Source of the DNA: Gammaproteobacteria bacterium Milos-ODIII6
GTDB lineage: Bacteria; Pseudomonadota; Gammaproteobacteria; Chromatiales; Chromatiaceae
Length of the DNA: 41,218 nucleotides
Assembly: GCA_029228645.1 (NCBI GenBank)
Contig: JAPTHR010000011.1
Location: forward strand, 75,340-116,557
Direction of reading: 5' to 3'
How positions within the stretch are numbered: the stretch's first letter is position 1; the number at the start of each line of letters is the position of its first letter. A program made the translations under genes and the position numbers. Under the pieces are notes generated by a model. It did no database searches and was not told the origin of the DNA. It was given only the letters and a program-made list of their open reading frames with translations. Positions 8,650 to 17,021 of this stretch are shown piece after piece.

Positions 8650-10188
8650 ATGCAACGGCGACCGGTACTCCTTATTATCTTCGATGGCTTCGGGCTTAAC
8701 CCCAACCGGCTGAACAACGGCTGGGCGCAGGCCGGCACGCCCCATCTGGATCACTACTTCGCGACCAACCCCCATACCGCACTGCAGGCTTCCGGCCTTG
8801 CCGTGGGCCTGCCCGATGGCCAGTTTGGCAACTCCGAAGTCGGGCACTTCACCTTGGGGGCGGGACGAGTCCTTGAACAGGAACTGCTACGGATCATGGA
8901 GGTGATTCATTCCGGCGAGCTGAAGATAAATCTGGCCTGGCAGGCTGTAATGAAAGACAGCAGGCGGGTGCATCTGATCGGCCTGGTCTCCGATGGCGGG
9001 GTGCATTCCCACATTGAACACCTGTTGGGCCTGCTCCCGCTGCTCAAGGAGGCGGGTGTGACACCGGTGATCCATATGATTACCGATGGGCGGGATACGT
9101 CGCCGAAGTCTTCCCGCAAATACCTGTCGGCACTGGCGCAACGACTGGCCGAACTGGGTACGGGTGAGATCGCGACAATCAGTGGTCGTTATTACGCCAT
9201 GGACCGGGCCAAACATTGGGATCGCACGCAAAAGGCCTGGTCTGCAATGGTGCTGGGCGAGGGCCTGCATGCCGGGACGCCGCTTGAGGCCATTGAAGCC
9301 GCCTATGCGCGGGGAGAGGGGGATGAGTTTATCCAGCCGACGGTGATCGGTTCACCCTCCACGCCGGTCATTGCCCCGGATGAGCCGGTTTTTTTCTTTA
9401 ACTTTCGTAGTGACCGTATGCGACAGCTGGCCGCGGCCATGGGGCTTGAAGATTTTTCACACTTTGAACGTAATGCTGAACAAAACAAAGAAACGCGCAG
9501 GGTGGTGTGCATGACACAGTATAACGCTCGCTTTCCCTTTCCTGTTCTGTTCCCGCCTGAGCAGCCGGAAAAGGTGCTTGCCGAAGTGATCAGTGATGCC
9601 GGCCTCAAACAATTCCACTGCGCTGAACAGGAAAAATATCCGCATGTGACCTATTTCTTCAATGGGGGACGGGAGCAACCCTTCCCGGGTGAAGAGCGTG
9701 ACATCATTCCTTCGCCGAATGTGGCGACCTATGACCTCAAGCCGGAGATGAGTGCGCCGCAGGTGGCGGACAGGATCATCCAGGCAATCGAAAGCGACCA
9801 GTATCATTTTATCCTGGTTAACTTCGCCAATGGTGACATGGTCGGCCATACCGCGGTCCGCCCGGCCATTATCCAGGCGGTGGAAACCCTGGATCGGCAG
9901 AGTCACCGGGTGATTCAGGCGGCGCTGCAACGGGATTATTATGTGATGCTGACCGCAGACCATGGCAACTGCGATGAGATGGTGGATCCTGCGACGGGAG
10001 AGCCCCATACCCAGCATACGGTCTATCCGGTGCCATTCCTGCTATTAGGCGACAGGGAAGCGCAACTCGGTATCGGCCGGGGGCTTGCCGATATCGCGCC
10101 CACCGTACTCGATCTATTGCAACTGCCACAGCCGCGACAAATGAGCGGTCATAGTTTAATCATTAAAGGCGGACTGGACTGGAATTAG
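8650..10188 (+). CDS. gpmI: 2,3-bisphosphoglycerate-independent phosphoglycerate mutase
   Basis: This 512-residue cofactor-independent mutase interconverts 3-phosphoglycerate and 2-phosphoglycerate in lower glycolysis and gluconeogenesis. It is an alkaline-phosphatase-superfamily enzyme using two Mn ions and a phosphoserine intermediate. Visible motifs are the metal-binding FDGFGLNP at the N-terminus, the active Ser in GNSEVGH (about residue 61), TDGRDTSPKS, the FRSDRMRQL segment, and the C-terminal metal site TADHGNCDEM. Length matches the family. It starts ten bases after the permease relic, so it may have borrowed or lost its original promoter. It converges with the DsrC-like gene. Confidence 0.96.
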   Translation: MQRRPVLLIIFDGFGLNPNRLNNGWAQAGTPHLDHYFATNPHTALQASGLAVGLPDGQFGNSEVGHFTLGAGRVLEQELLRIMEVIHSGELKINLAWQAVMKDSRRVHLIGLVSDGGVHSHIEHLLGLLPLLKEAGVTPVIHMITDGRDTSPKSSRKYLSALAQRLAELGTGEIATISGRYYAMDRAKHWDRTQKAWSAMVLGEGLHAGTPLEAIEAAYARGEGDEFIQPTVIGSPSTPVIAPDEPVFFFNFRSDRMRQLAAAMGLEDFSHFERNAEQNKETRRVVCMTQYNARFPFPVLFPPEQPEKVLAEVISDAGLKQFHCAEQEKYPHVTYFFNGGREQPFPGEERDIIPSPNVATYDLKPEMSAPQVADRIIQAIESDQYHFILVNFANGDMVGHTAVRPAIIQAVETLDRQSHRVIQAALQRDYYVMLTADHGNCDEMVDPATGEPHTQHTVYPVPFLLLGDREAQLGIGRGLADIAPTVLDLLQLPQPRQMSGHSLIIKGGLDWN

Positions 10189-10211
10189 CAAATGATGAAA
10201 GGGTTTCAGGC

Positions 10212-10574
10212 TCAGGTCTCGACCTCGTCTTTCGGATTGGGGAGCCCGGCCAGTTTGCAAAGCATGCGAACAGGACCATGGGGGAAAAGTTCATACAAAA
10301 AGTTTTTGTAGCTCTCCTCGTCCGCAAACTGTTTGCCCTCGAGTTTTGCCCGGCCAGCGAGCAATTTGTGCATGCTCGGATGGGTCTGGTGCGCTTCGTA
10401 ATACTCGCGGAAGCTATTGATTAATTCCCAACCGGTTTCTGTGACAGGTTTATGGCCGTCCGCCTCATGCCGTTTAATCAGTTCCTCGGCGACGTCCTCG
10501 TTCCAGTCGTCCGGGTTTACAAGATAGTTTTCATCATCGGTTTCGATGACTTTACCATTGACTGTTATGCTCAT
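10212..10574 (-). CDS. TusE/DsrC/DsvC-family protein with a single C-terminal-arm Cys
   Basis: This 120-residue protein belongs to the DsrC family of small sulfur-trafficking proteins (sulfur relay to tRNA in TusE, trisulfide carrier for sulfite reductase in DsrC). Typical features are the DGHKPVTETGWELINSFREYY segment and the C-terminal arm. The arm reads RMLCKLAGLPNPKDEVET. The upstream Cys is kept, but the usual penultimate Cys of the PTGCV-type ending is replaced by an acidic tail. It is therefore not a standard DsrC, and it lacks the Cys used by TusE; a regulatory or RspA-like paralogue is possible. A good ribosome binding site (AGAAGGAG, about eight bases before ATG) supports this start. 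It lies just downstream of ppsA. Confidence 0.88.
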   Translation of the reverse strand: MSITVNGKVIETDDENYLVNPDDWNEDVAEELIKRHEADGHKPVTETGWELINSFREYYEAHQTHPSMHKLLAGRAKLEGKQFADEESYKNFLYELFPHGPVRMLCKLAGLPNPKDEVET

Positions 10575-10659
10575 TTTTCTGCTCCTTCTGGTTACTCTTC
10601 AGTTTATATGGGGTTAGGTCACCAGAATAAAACCCATTCTGTTGACGGCAATGACTTGC

Positions 10660-13077
10660 TTAGTCAGCGTCCCCTGGCCGTAATTGTTTCTCCGTCTCCA
10701 CGATAGTCCGGGTGGTCTTCAATACCGTGTCCGGATTGAGGCTGATCGAGTCGATGCCAAGCTCGACCAGGTACGCGGCCATTTCGGGATAATCCGAGGG
10801 CGCCTGGCCGCAGAGCCCGGAGTGTTTCCGGTTACGGCGTGCGCCTTCGACGGCCAGGCGAATCATGGCCTTGACGCCGGCATCGCGTTCGTCGAAATCG
10901 AAAGAGACGATCTCGGAATCGCGATCCACACCCAGGGTCAGTTGGGTGAGATCATTGGAGCCGATGGAGAAGCCGTCGAACAGTTTGGCAAATTCGTCGA
11001 TGAGGATCACATTGTTGGGGATCTCGCACATGACGTAGATCTCGAGGCCGTTGTCACCGCGCCTGAGTCCGTGTTCAGCCATTGCCTTGAGCACTTTTTC
11101 GCCTTCTTCGACGCGGCGGCAGAAGGGGATCATCAGCTTGATGTTGGTCAGACCCATGTCCTCGCGCACCCGTTTCATGGCGGTACATTCGAGGCCAAAG
11201 CCTTCCGCATAGGCCGGGTGGGTATAACGCGCCGCGCCACGAAAACCGATCATGGGGTTGTCTTCCCGAGGTTCAAAGTCAGCGCCGCCCAGCAGGGTGG
11301 CATATTCGTTGGTCTTGAAGTCAGACAGGCGCACCACCACCGGTTTGGGCCAGAAGGCCGCGGCGATGGTGCCGACTCCTTCGGAGAGTCTTTGCACGAA
11401 ATACTCGGCACCATCACTATAATTGCTGATCAGGGTTTCAACGGCAGCGCGTGTCTGCGGGTCGCTGATGCGTTCGGGGTGCAACAGGGCCATGGGATGC
11501 GCCTTGATGTATTCATTGATGATGAATTCCAGCCGCGCCAGGCCTACGCCATCGTTGGGCAGCATGGCAGTGGAAAAGGCCAGATCGGGGTTGCCCAGGT
11601 TGATCATGATTTCGGTCCTGGGGCGGGGCAGGTCGGAGAGATCGGTCTCGATGATGTCGTAGTCGAGTTCGCCGCGGTAGACGCGGCCTTCGTCACCCCC
11701 GGCGCAGGAAACGGTGACGGTCTCGCCGTTGCTGATTGCCTGCGTGGCATCATCGCAGCCGACCACGGCAGGGATACCCAGTTCACGGGCAACAATGGCC
11801 GCATGGCAGGTGCGCCCGCCGCGGTTGGTGACGATGGCGGCAGCGGTTTTCATTACCGGTTCCCAGTCCGGCGTGGTGATATCGGCCACCAGCACCTCAC
11901 CCGGCTGATATTCATTCAGGTGGGCCACATCATGGATGTAGCGCGCGCGGCCGGTCGCGATTTTTGAACCAATGGCATAACCGCGTGCCAGCACCTCGCC
12001 TTCCTGTCCGAGATGGTACTGCTTCAGGATAGTACCCTGCTTCTGCGACTCGACGGTCTCGGGGCGCGCCTGCACCATGTACAGTTCGCCGTCGATGCCG
12101 TCCTTGGCCCATTCCATGTCCATGGGTTTGGCATGACCGGACTGCGCGCTGTAGTGCTTTTCCACCTTGATGGCGTAGTCGGCCAGGGTCATCACGTCAT
12201 CATCCGTGATGCAATAGCGTTGCCGGTCGGTTTCCGCGACAGGTACATTACGGGTCATCTCGCGACTGCCGCCGGTGGCGTAGATCATCTTGATCTTTTT
12301 GCTGCCGAGATGCCGGCGTAACACGGTGCGGTGACCCTGCTCAAAGGTGGGTTTGTGCACATAGAACTCGTCCGGCTCCACCGTCCCCTGCACCACGTTC
12401 TCACCCAGGCCATAGGCGCCGGTAATGAACACGACGTCGCGGAAACCGGTTTCGGTATCCAGTGAAAACATCACGCCACTGGCCGCCAGATCCGAGCGCA
12501 CCATTTTCATGATGCCGATGGACAGCGCCACCTTGAAATGATCAAAGCCATTGTCGATGCGGTAGTGGATAGCGCGATCGGTAAACAGGGAGGCAAAACA
12601 GCGGCGGCAGGCATCGAGCAGGTGTTCCTCGCCGCTAATATTGAGATAGGTTTCCTGCTGGCCGGCGAAGCTGGCGTTGGGCAAATCCTCGGCGGTGGCC
12701 GAAGAACGTACCGCCACGCTTGATTCCTCGCCATATTCGGCTTTCAGTTGCTGGTAGGCCGCCAGTATCTGGGTGCGCAGGGTTTCAGACAGGGGTGCGG
12801 CATAGATGATGGCGCGAGCTTTGGCACCGCGGCGGGCGAGGTCGTCCACATCGTTTGCATCGAGACCGTCCAATGCCGATTTCAGGGCATCCCAGGCACC
12901 GGCTTCGCTGAGCATGTCACGATAGGCAGCGGCGGTAACGGCAAAGCCGTTAGGTACTTTGACACCCTGGGTCGTCAGGTCACGGTACATTTCCCCGAGT
13001 GAAGCATTCTTGCCACCCACCAGCGGGATGTCCCCGATGCCCAGTTCTTTGAACCAGCGGATATAGTTGTCAGCCAT
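10660..13077 (-). CDS. ppsA: Phosphoenolpyruvate synthase
   Basis: This 805-residue enzyme converts pyruvate and ATP to PEP, AMP and phosphate, the entry step to gluconeogenesis. Domains in order are an N-terminal ATP-grasp domain (VGGKNASLGEMYRDL, SVAVRSSATAEDLPNASFAG), the swivelling phosphohistidine domain (His in GGRTCHAAIVARELGIPAV), and the C-terminal PEP-binding barrel with GSNDLTQLTLGVDRDS and the catalytic Cys in GLCGQAPSDYPE. I chose ATG 13077 because GAGGT lies seven bases before it; the ATG at 13092 would put that site inside the gene. A dyad motif shared with eno and glgX lies about 60-80 bases upstream. Confidence 0.96.
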   Translation of the reverse strand: MADNYIRWFKELGIGDIPLVGGKNASLGEMYRDLTTQGVKVPNGFAVTAAAYRDMLSEAGAWDALKSALDGLDANDVDDLARRGAKARAIIYAAPLSETLRTQILAAYQQLKAEYGEESSVAVRSSATAEDLPNASFAGQQETYLNISGEEHLLDACRRCFASLFTDRAIHYRIDNGFDHFKVALSIGIMKMVRSDLAASGVMFSLDTETGFRDVVFITGAYGLGENVVQGTVEPDEFYVHKPTFEQGHRTVLRRHLGSKKIKMIYATGGSREMTRNVPVAETDRQRYCITDDDVMTLADYAIKVEKHYSAQSGHAKPMDMEWAKDGIDGELYMVQARPETVESQKQGTILKQYHLGQEGEVLARGYAIGSKIATGRARYIHDVAHLNEYQPGEVLVADITTPDWEPVMKTAAAIVTNRGGRTCHAAIVARELGIPAVVGCDDATQAISNGETVTVSCAGGDEGRVYRGELDYDIIETDLSDLPRPRTEIMINLGNPDLAFSTAMLPNDGVGLARLEFIINEYIKAHPMALLHPERISDPQTRAAVETLISNYSDGAEYFVQRLSEGVGTIAAAFWPKPVVVRLSDFKTNEYATLLGGADFEPREDNPMIGFRGAARYTHPAYAEGFGLECTAMKRVREDMGLTNIKLMIPFCRRVEEGEKVLKAMAEHGLRRGDNGLEIYVMCEIPNNVILIDEFAKLFDGFSIGSNDLTQLTLGVDRDSEIVSFDFDERDAGVKAMIRLAVEGARRNRKHSGLCGQAPSDYPEMAAYLVELGIDSISLNPDTVLKTTRTIVETEKQLRPGDAD

Positions 13078-13138
13078 GGTGATACCTCGCATTTGTTTGG
13101 TTAATTGCAGTGCAGCTTAAATCAGCTTGCAGTTTAAC

Positions 13139-13157
13139 GATGCAACCTGGGTGACAG
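13139..13157. promoter_or_regulatory. Candidate operator upstream of ppsA
   Basis: The 19-base sequence GATGCAACCTGGGTGACAG lies 62-80 bases upstream of the ppsA start. It is identical in 18 of 19 positions to a site upstream of eno (21208-21226), and 15 of its last 16 bases match the reverse complement of a palindrome upstream of glgX (36764-36779). Shared placement near carbon-metabolism genes suggests a regulator site. No regulator gene is visible, and the core (CTGGGTGACAG or its variant) also occurs inside coding regions. Confidence 0.35.
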
Positions 13158-13163
13158 GGGTGT

Positions 13164-13330
13164 TTAAGGGCACCTCTAATAATCCGTGAATACGCATCTT
13201 GAACGACATAATTCGACATCTCTGCGTTGAAGATCTTCGCAATAGCCTGCTATCACGTGCGACCTTCGCCTTGATCTGCCGAATTATGTTGCCCAATCTG
13301 CGCACCCAGGAGGATTAGAGGTGCCCTTAA
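13164..13330. repeat. 167-bp inverted-repeat element, MITE-like
   Basis: The element has perfect 17-bp terminal inverted repeats (TTAAGGGCACCTCTAAT at 13164-13180 and its complement at 13314-13330). The interior is partly self-complementary (ACATAATTCG near 13207 against GAATTATGTT near 13281). It has no reading frame of its own and sits between ppsA and the exporter gene. The ends begin with TTAA, so any TA or TTAA target duplication cannot be separated from the repeat. A near copy of one terminus is present at 28486-28500. It looks like a non-autonomous transposable element; the parent transposon is not in the window. Confidence 0.7.
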
Positions 13331-13340
13331 CTGATCCGCA

Positions 13341-14129
13341 TCAACGCGAACCATGGCGATGTCGTATCAGGTAATGCAGACCGAGCAGAATCAGGAAAAC
13401 CCCGAACAAACTGCGCAGATGCGCTTCCGGCAGGCCCAGTGCCAGATGGCTGCCCGCAGCCGCGCCGGCCAATGCACCAATGGCCAGCGGTATGATCATG
13501 GGCTTGCAGATATTACCCAGGCGCCAGTTTTCCCAGCTGCCACTTAGCGTCGCCGGCAGGCGCGCGGCCAGGGAACAGCCTTGTGCGAGTTGCTGCGGCA
13601 GGCCCAGCCCCAGTACGAACAACGGCGCCAGGATCGGTCCGCCGCTGATGCCAATCACGCCCGCGACCAGCCCCTCGATCACCCCCACCCCCAGCAGGTA
13701 GGCGTGGTAGTCGTTTGGGGGAATGGTAAAAGCTGTCGGCAGGTAATCGTGGACTATCACCAGCAGCCCACCCAGCGTGATGACAGCACCAAATTCGCGT
13801 TTGAATGTATCCGGGTTTAGTCGTTCTGACCAGGCGGCGGCCAGCGGGGTAATAATAAATGCCGGTATCGCCACCCACAGCACGATCTCGAGATCGACCT
13901 GTCCACGCGAAGCATAGATGAGGGTGCCGGTGGCGGCAGAGAAAACACTGACGAGGATCGCGGTGCCACGAGCGTGCAGCGGCGTTAATCCGGCCCAGCT
14001 CATCAGCAAGGGGATCACCAGGGTACCGCCACCCAGGCTCATCAGACCGCCGCCGACGCCGGCAACCACACCAATACCCAGTCCGGTACACCAGGGGCCA
14101 GTACACCCATGCGGCATTGATTTATTCAT
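13341..14129 (-). CDS. TauE/SafE-family sulfite exporter-like permease
   Basis: This 262-residue integral membrane protein of the TauE/SafE (DUF81) family carries anions such as sulfite, sulfoacetate or related organosulfur compounds out of the cell in characterised members. The two duplicated halves each begin with the family glycine-rich motif: GVVAGVGGGLMSLGGG near residue 20 and GLVAGVIGISGGPILAP near 155. About seven or eight hydrophobic segments are visible. The stop lies 11 bases from the inverted-repeat element. The substrate is unknown. A DsrC-like gene nearby makes a sulfur compound plausible but does not prove it. Confidence 0.88.
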   Translation of the reverse strand: MNKSMPHGCTGPWCTGLGIGVVAGVGGGLMSLGGGTLVIPLLMSWAGLTPLHARGTAILVSVFSAATGTLIYASRGQVDLEIVLWVAIPAFIITPLAAAWSERLNPDTFKREFGAVITLGGLLVIVHDYLPTAFTIPPNDYHAYLLGVGVIEGLVAGVIGISGGPILAPLFVLGLGLPQQLAQGCSLAARLPATLSGSWENWRLGNICKPMIIPLAIGALAGAAAGSHLALGLPEAHLRSLFGVFLILLGLHYLIRHRHGSR

Positions 14130-14228
14130 GGCGTTCCCACCACCCGGTCACTACGGAAATCAGTTCAGCCCAGGTTATTCCAATTGTATGCTGTATCCAT
14201 TGGCCATATTGCCTGCACACTTATCATT

Positions 14229-15098
14229 CTATGTTTTGGATTGCAGTGCCTGAGTATTCGAGGCAGCGAGCCAGTTCTTTGCTTCGGGAATGAAGTGAGC
14301 CAGTCCCTCCAGCACACCACCGGCATAATTGCCGTTCAAGCCAAGAAACCCACCTTGTGCCAGATACAGGCATTTGGTCAGGCCTTTGTCTTTAAGCGTA
14401 GAGAGTGCGGTTTCGCGGACATCCGCACGGGCATTGTGCACCAATACCGCCTGCAATCCGCTGGTCAGTACAGGCAAATCGTTACCACTGTCGCCGGCGA
14501 ATACGGTGTCGCCTTCGACAAAGCCCTTTTGGGTCATCAGAAAGTGGATTGCATGGTACTTGGTCGCGCGTTCGGGCAACACATCCAGTAATCCACTGTG
14601 TTTTTCCTCGTCGATACTCCAGATCAGGCTGGCCCCCACATTGGAGTTGAGCAGTCGCCGCTGCATTTCCTTGAGCAAGCTCGCATGGTCGATATCGGGC
14701 GGCGCATAGTAACTCAGCTTGAAGGTGTTTTGCTTTTCAGGCTCCTGCAGACTCAATACCTCCAGATCCACAAACAGTTGCGCGAGTTCATCATGGGTCT
14801 TGCCCGCCCAGTCAGGCGCGATCTCATTCGTCCAGGCTTGCCACGGACGCCATTCATTATTATGAATTTCATAGATGGTGGTGCCCACGTCGCCGATGGC
14901 GTAATCCGGTACTGGAAGATCGTAATCGCGGATCGCCGCTAATAACAAGGCGAGGTGGCGCCCACTCACATAGGCCAGGGTCAGCTCGGGACGCGTGGTC
15001 AGGCTGTGCAGCAACGGACGCGCCTGGGGAGATTCCGGTTGCGTACCGTTGGGTATCAAGGTGCGATCCAGGTCACTGCACAGCAAAATATGACGCAT
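14229..15098 (-). CDS. HAD-IIB hydrolase, sucrose-phosphate phosphatase-like
   Basis: This 289-residue phosphatase of the HAD superfamily (Cof/SPP subgroup) begins with the catalytic motif SDLDRTLIPNG, whose first Asp is the nucleophile and second the acid/base. Later come VSGRH (motif II region), the SPP-type segment VGTTIYEIHNNEW, and FAGDSGNDLPVL (motif IV, Mg binding). Sucrose-phosphate phosphatases dephosphorylate sucrose-6-phosphate; related enzymes act on mannosylfructose phosphate. ATG 15098 is supported by AGGAG upstream (a start at 15143 would overlap the previous gene). It follows the GH100 gene by four bases, so a role in sucrose turnover is likely. No sucrose-phosphate synthase is in the window. 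Confidence 0.85.
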   Translation of the reverse strand: MRHILLCSDLDRTLIPNGTQPESPQARPLLHSLTTRPELTLAYVSGRHLALLLAAIRDYDLPVPDYAIGDVGTTIYEIHNNEWRPWQAWTNEIAPDWAGKTHDELAQLFVDLEVLSLQEPEKQNTFKLSYYAPPDIDHASLLKEMQRRLLNSNVGASLIWSIDEEKHSGLLDVLPERATKYHAIHFLMTQKGFVEGDTVFAGDSGNDLPVLTSGLQAVLVHNARADVRETALSTLKDKGLTKCLYLAQGGFLGLNGNYAGGVLEGLAHFIPEAKNWLAASNTQALQSKT

Positions 15099-15102
15099 CT
15101 CG

Positions 15103-16383
15103 CTACTCCTGTCTGAAAAGCGGTTGCCCTGCCAGTGCTGCATGGCCCATTACCGCGGCTGCGGCACTCCATGCCTGATATTGCGTTCCTTTGGCGGTCA
15201 GTTCCCGGCCATGCACATACTCTGGGAAGCTCCAGGGTTCGTCGTTCATTGGCAGGGCATTGGCGCGGTGAATGCCCTGCAGAAAATGCCACGCCTGATC
15301 CCGGTGCCCACGTTGCGCCAGGTCGGTAACATAGAATCCGGTGACCATAGGCCAGAGGCCGGCATTGTGGAACTCGTAGGGCTGGTTCTTGAAGGTATAG
15401 GAAAAACTCATTTGCAGGTCTTCCCAATCGCGGTCGACGGGTTCAATGACCGGATAGAAGGCCGGCAGCAGCGCCACATCGTCAGGGACAATGCCCTCAT
15501 CGCTAACAAACCTGTCGACCTTTTCGCGTTGCTCATCGTTTGCCACATCCAGTAATGAAACCAGAATGTTCGCGAGTGCATCGAAACGGTAGCCATAACC
15601 CTGCGGAGAAAAGAATGACATCCAGTGATGATTTGCACAGTGGGGCGTGGCGGCGTCACGGCCCTTCTGATACAACACCTCATGATAGACATCGTCAGGG
15701 ACACGATCATGATCATTAAACCAGTAATTATCACGAATCATATGTTTCAGGCGTGTGTGGCGTTCCGTCAGGATATGATCAGATGAACCGTGCACATGGA
15801 GGTGCATGGCACAAAATTCCTGTTGTGCCTGCAAGTACAATAATTGATCGTATAACACATAGCCGTGATGAATATATTCATCGGCCCAGTCGCCGGTCTG
15901 CGGGACATAAAGCAGGCCACGGTTATTGAACTCCCAGGCGCCCAGTAGAAAACGGACTTTTTCCAGCGCCGGCAATACCTGTTCAAGAAATTCGTCGTCG
16001 CCGCTGGCGCGCCAGTATTGCCCGCAACCAATGACATACCACAAATCGGCATCGATTCGTCCGGTCGTGCCGCCGTAACTGACCCGGCTGGCGGTGGTAT
16101 CCACATTGCTCGGAATCTCGCCATGTGGGCCTTGATATTGTGTAAGCGTCAACAAGGTGCGCCGCAAAGTCTCGATGAGATCCTGGTCTTGTGACATCAG
16201 GGCGGCGAGTCCAACAATGACGCCATCCCGGGCCCAGATCCGGCGATAATTATCCCGCTCAGTGCGGCTGGCGAGAAAGCCTTCCTCAGTACTGCAGGCG
16301 TGTAAAAGCTGGATTGCCTGTCGGTATCCTTCGGTATCGCCTGAATCGGTTGGTGCTTCAGTCGATGTGGCCTTGCCCGTCAT
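15103..16383 (-). CDS. GH100-type neutral/alkaline invertase
   Basis: This 426-residue protein resembles glycoside hydrolase family 100, whose known members hydrolyse sucrose to glucose and fructose in the cytoplasm. It is an (alpha/alpha)6-barrel-type protein without a signal peptide. Recognisable stretches are YRRIWARDGVI, GRIDADLWYVIGCGQYW (Asp is a likely catalytic residue), and QTGDWADEYIHHGYVLYDQLLY, then EFHNAGLWPMVTGFYV near the C-terminus. It lies directly upstream of the sucrose-phosphatase-like gene in the same direction, and 17 bases after the carboxymuconolactone-decarboxylase-like gene, so the three probably form an operon. Amylo-1,6-glucosidase-like enzymes share the fold and are the main alternative. 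Confidence 0.82.
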   Translation of the reverse strand: MTGKATSTEAPTDSGDTEGYRQAIQLLHACSTEEGFLASRTERDNYRRIWARDGVIVGLAALMSQDQDLIETLRRTLLTLTQYQGPHGEIPSNVDTTASRVSYGGTTGRIDADLWYVIGCGQYWRASGDDEFLEQVLPALEKVRFLLGAWEFNNRGLLYVPQTGDWADEYIHHGYVLYDQLLYLQAQQEFCAMHLHVHGSSDHILTERHTRLKHMIRDNYWFNDHDRVPDDVYHEVLYQKGRDAATPHCANHHWMSFFSPQGYGYRFDALANILVSLLDVANDEQREKVDRFVSDEGIVPDDVALLPAFYPVIEPVDRDWEDLQMSFSYTFKNQPYEFHNAGLWPMVTGFYVTDLAQRGHRDQAWHFLQGIHRANALPMNDEPWSFPEYVHGRELTAKGTQYQAWSAAAAVMGHAALAGQPLFRQE

Positions 16384-16400
16384 TGCGTTCTCTGCCCCGC

Positions 16401-16748
16401 TCAGTTTTGTGGTGCCTGGAATTCGTCGAGCGCATCAAGCAACGGCGTCATATACATATAGGCCGGACCTCCGTGCATGATCACCGCCATAAAGCCCGCT
16501 TCCATGATGTCATCCCGGGTTGCTCCACTTTTTACGGCCTGTTCGACGTGAAAGGCGATACACCATTCACATTGAGCGGCGACGGACAGGGCGACATTGA
16601 TCAGTTCTTTTTCTCGGATACCCAGCGCCTTGCCCGATTCCGCCTTACTGAGAAAACTAAGAAAGGCGTTGGTCTCGGTCGGGTAGTCCTTGCGCAACTC
16701 TTTGGTCAGCGCCATTACTTCATCGAGTTTTTCTTGCATCTTGCCCAT
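16401..16748 (-). CDS. Carboxymuconolactone decarboxylase/AhpD-like protein
   Basis: This 115-residue protein has the AhpD-like fold and its redox motif CEWCIAFHVEQAVKSG (CxxC with a downstream His, about residues 62-69), as in peroxidase-coupled disulfide reductases. The first 45 residues are helical and charged. I chose ATG 16748 because GAGG lies eight bases upstream; ATG 16739 is also possible. It is the first gene of the apparent operon with the invertase and sugar phosphatase, but there is no obvious link between those activities. The exact substrate is unknown. Confidence 0.85.
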   Translation of the reverse strand: MGKMQEKLDEVMALTKELRKDYPTETNAFLSFLSKAESGKALGIREKELINVALSVAAQCEWCIAFHVEQAVKSGATRDDIMEAGFMAVIMHGGPAYMYMTPLLDALDEFQAPQN

Positions 16749-16797
16749 AACAATTACCTCAACAATAAATTCCTTTCAGGTACCCTGCGGTTTTTAT

Positions 16798-16962
16798 CCT
16801 GAATCCGTGACTTTCGGGAAGGTTTGCCGGGGTCTTTGGGTGAGTGGATGCAGCAGGGACGCTGCATCCAAGCCTACAGGGATGTATTCACGGCGTCTCA
16901 CCCAAAGACCCCGGCAAGCCCTTGACCAATCGGGGTATTACACGCAAACACACGGATTCAGG
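16798..16962. repeat. Palindromic intergenic repeat with nested hairpins
   Basis: Three nested inverted repeats share one axis: CCTGAATCCGTG at 16798-16809 with its complement at 16951-16962, a perfect 19-bp pair at 16826-16844 and 16897-16915 (GCCGGGGTCTTTGGGTGAG), and a small 9-bp hairpin inside (GGATGCAGC, six-base loop, GCTGCATCC, 16846-16869). No reading frame is present. It fits the family of large palindromic intergenic repeats common in gammaproteobacteria. In RNA it could fold into a long stem and may act as a terminator for the aldolase operon, whose last gene ends at 17022. Confidence 0.7.
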
Positions 16963-17021
16963 TTTATAACACCTGTTTTTTGGTCCTGAATTCATCGGCA
17001 ACTTCCCTGTTAGTTGTCTGA

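Noticed and set aside
10684..11967. 427-codon plus-strand frame opposite ppsA
   Set aside because: ppsA is unmistakable on the other strand; this frame has no recognisable domain.
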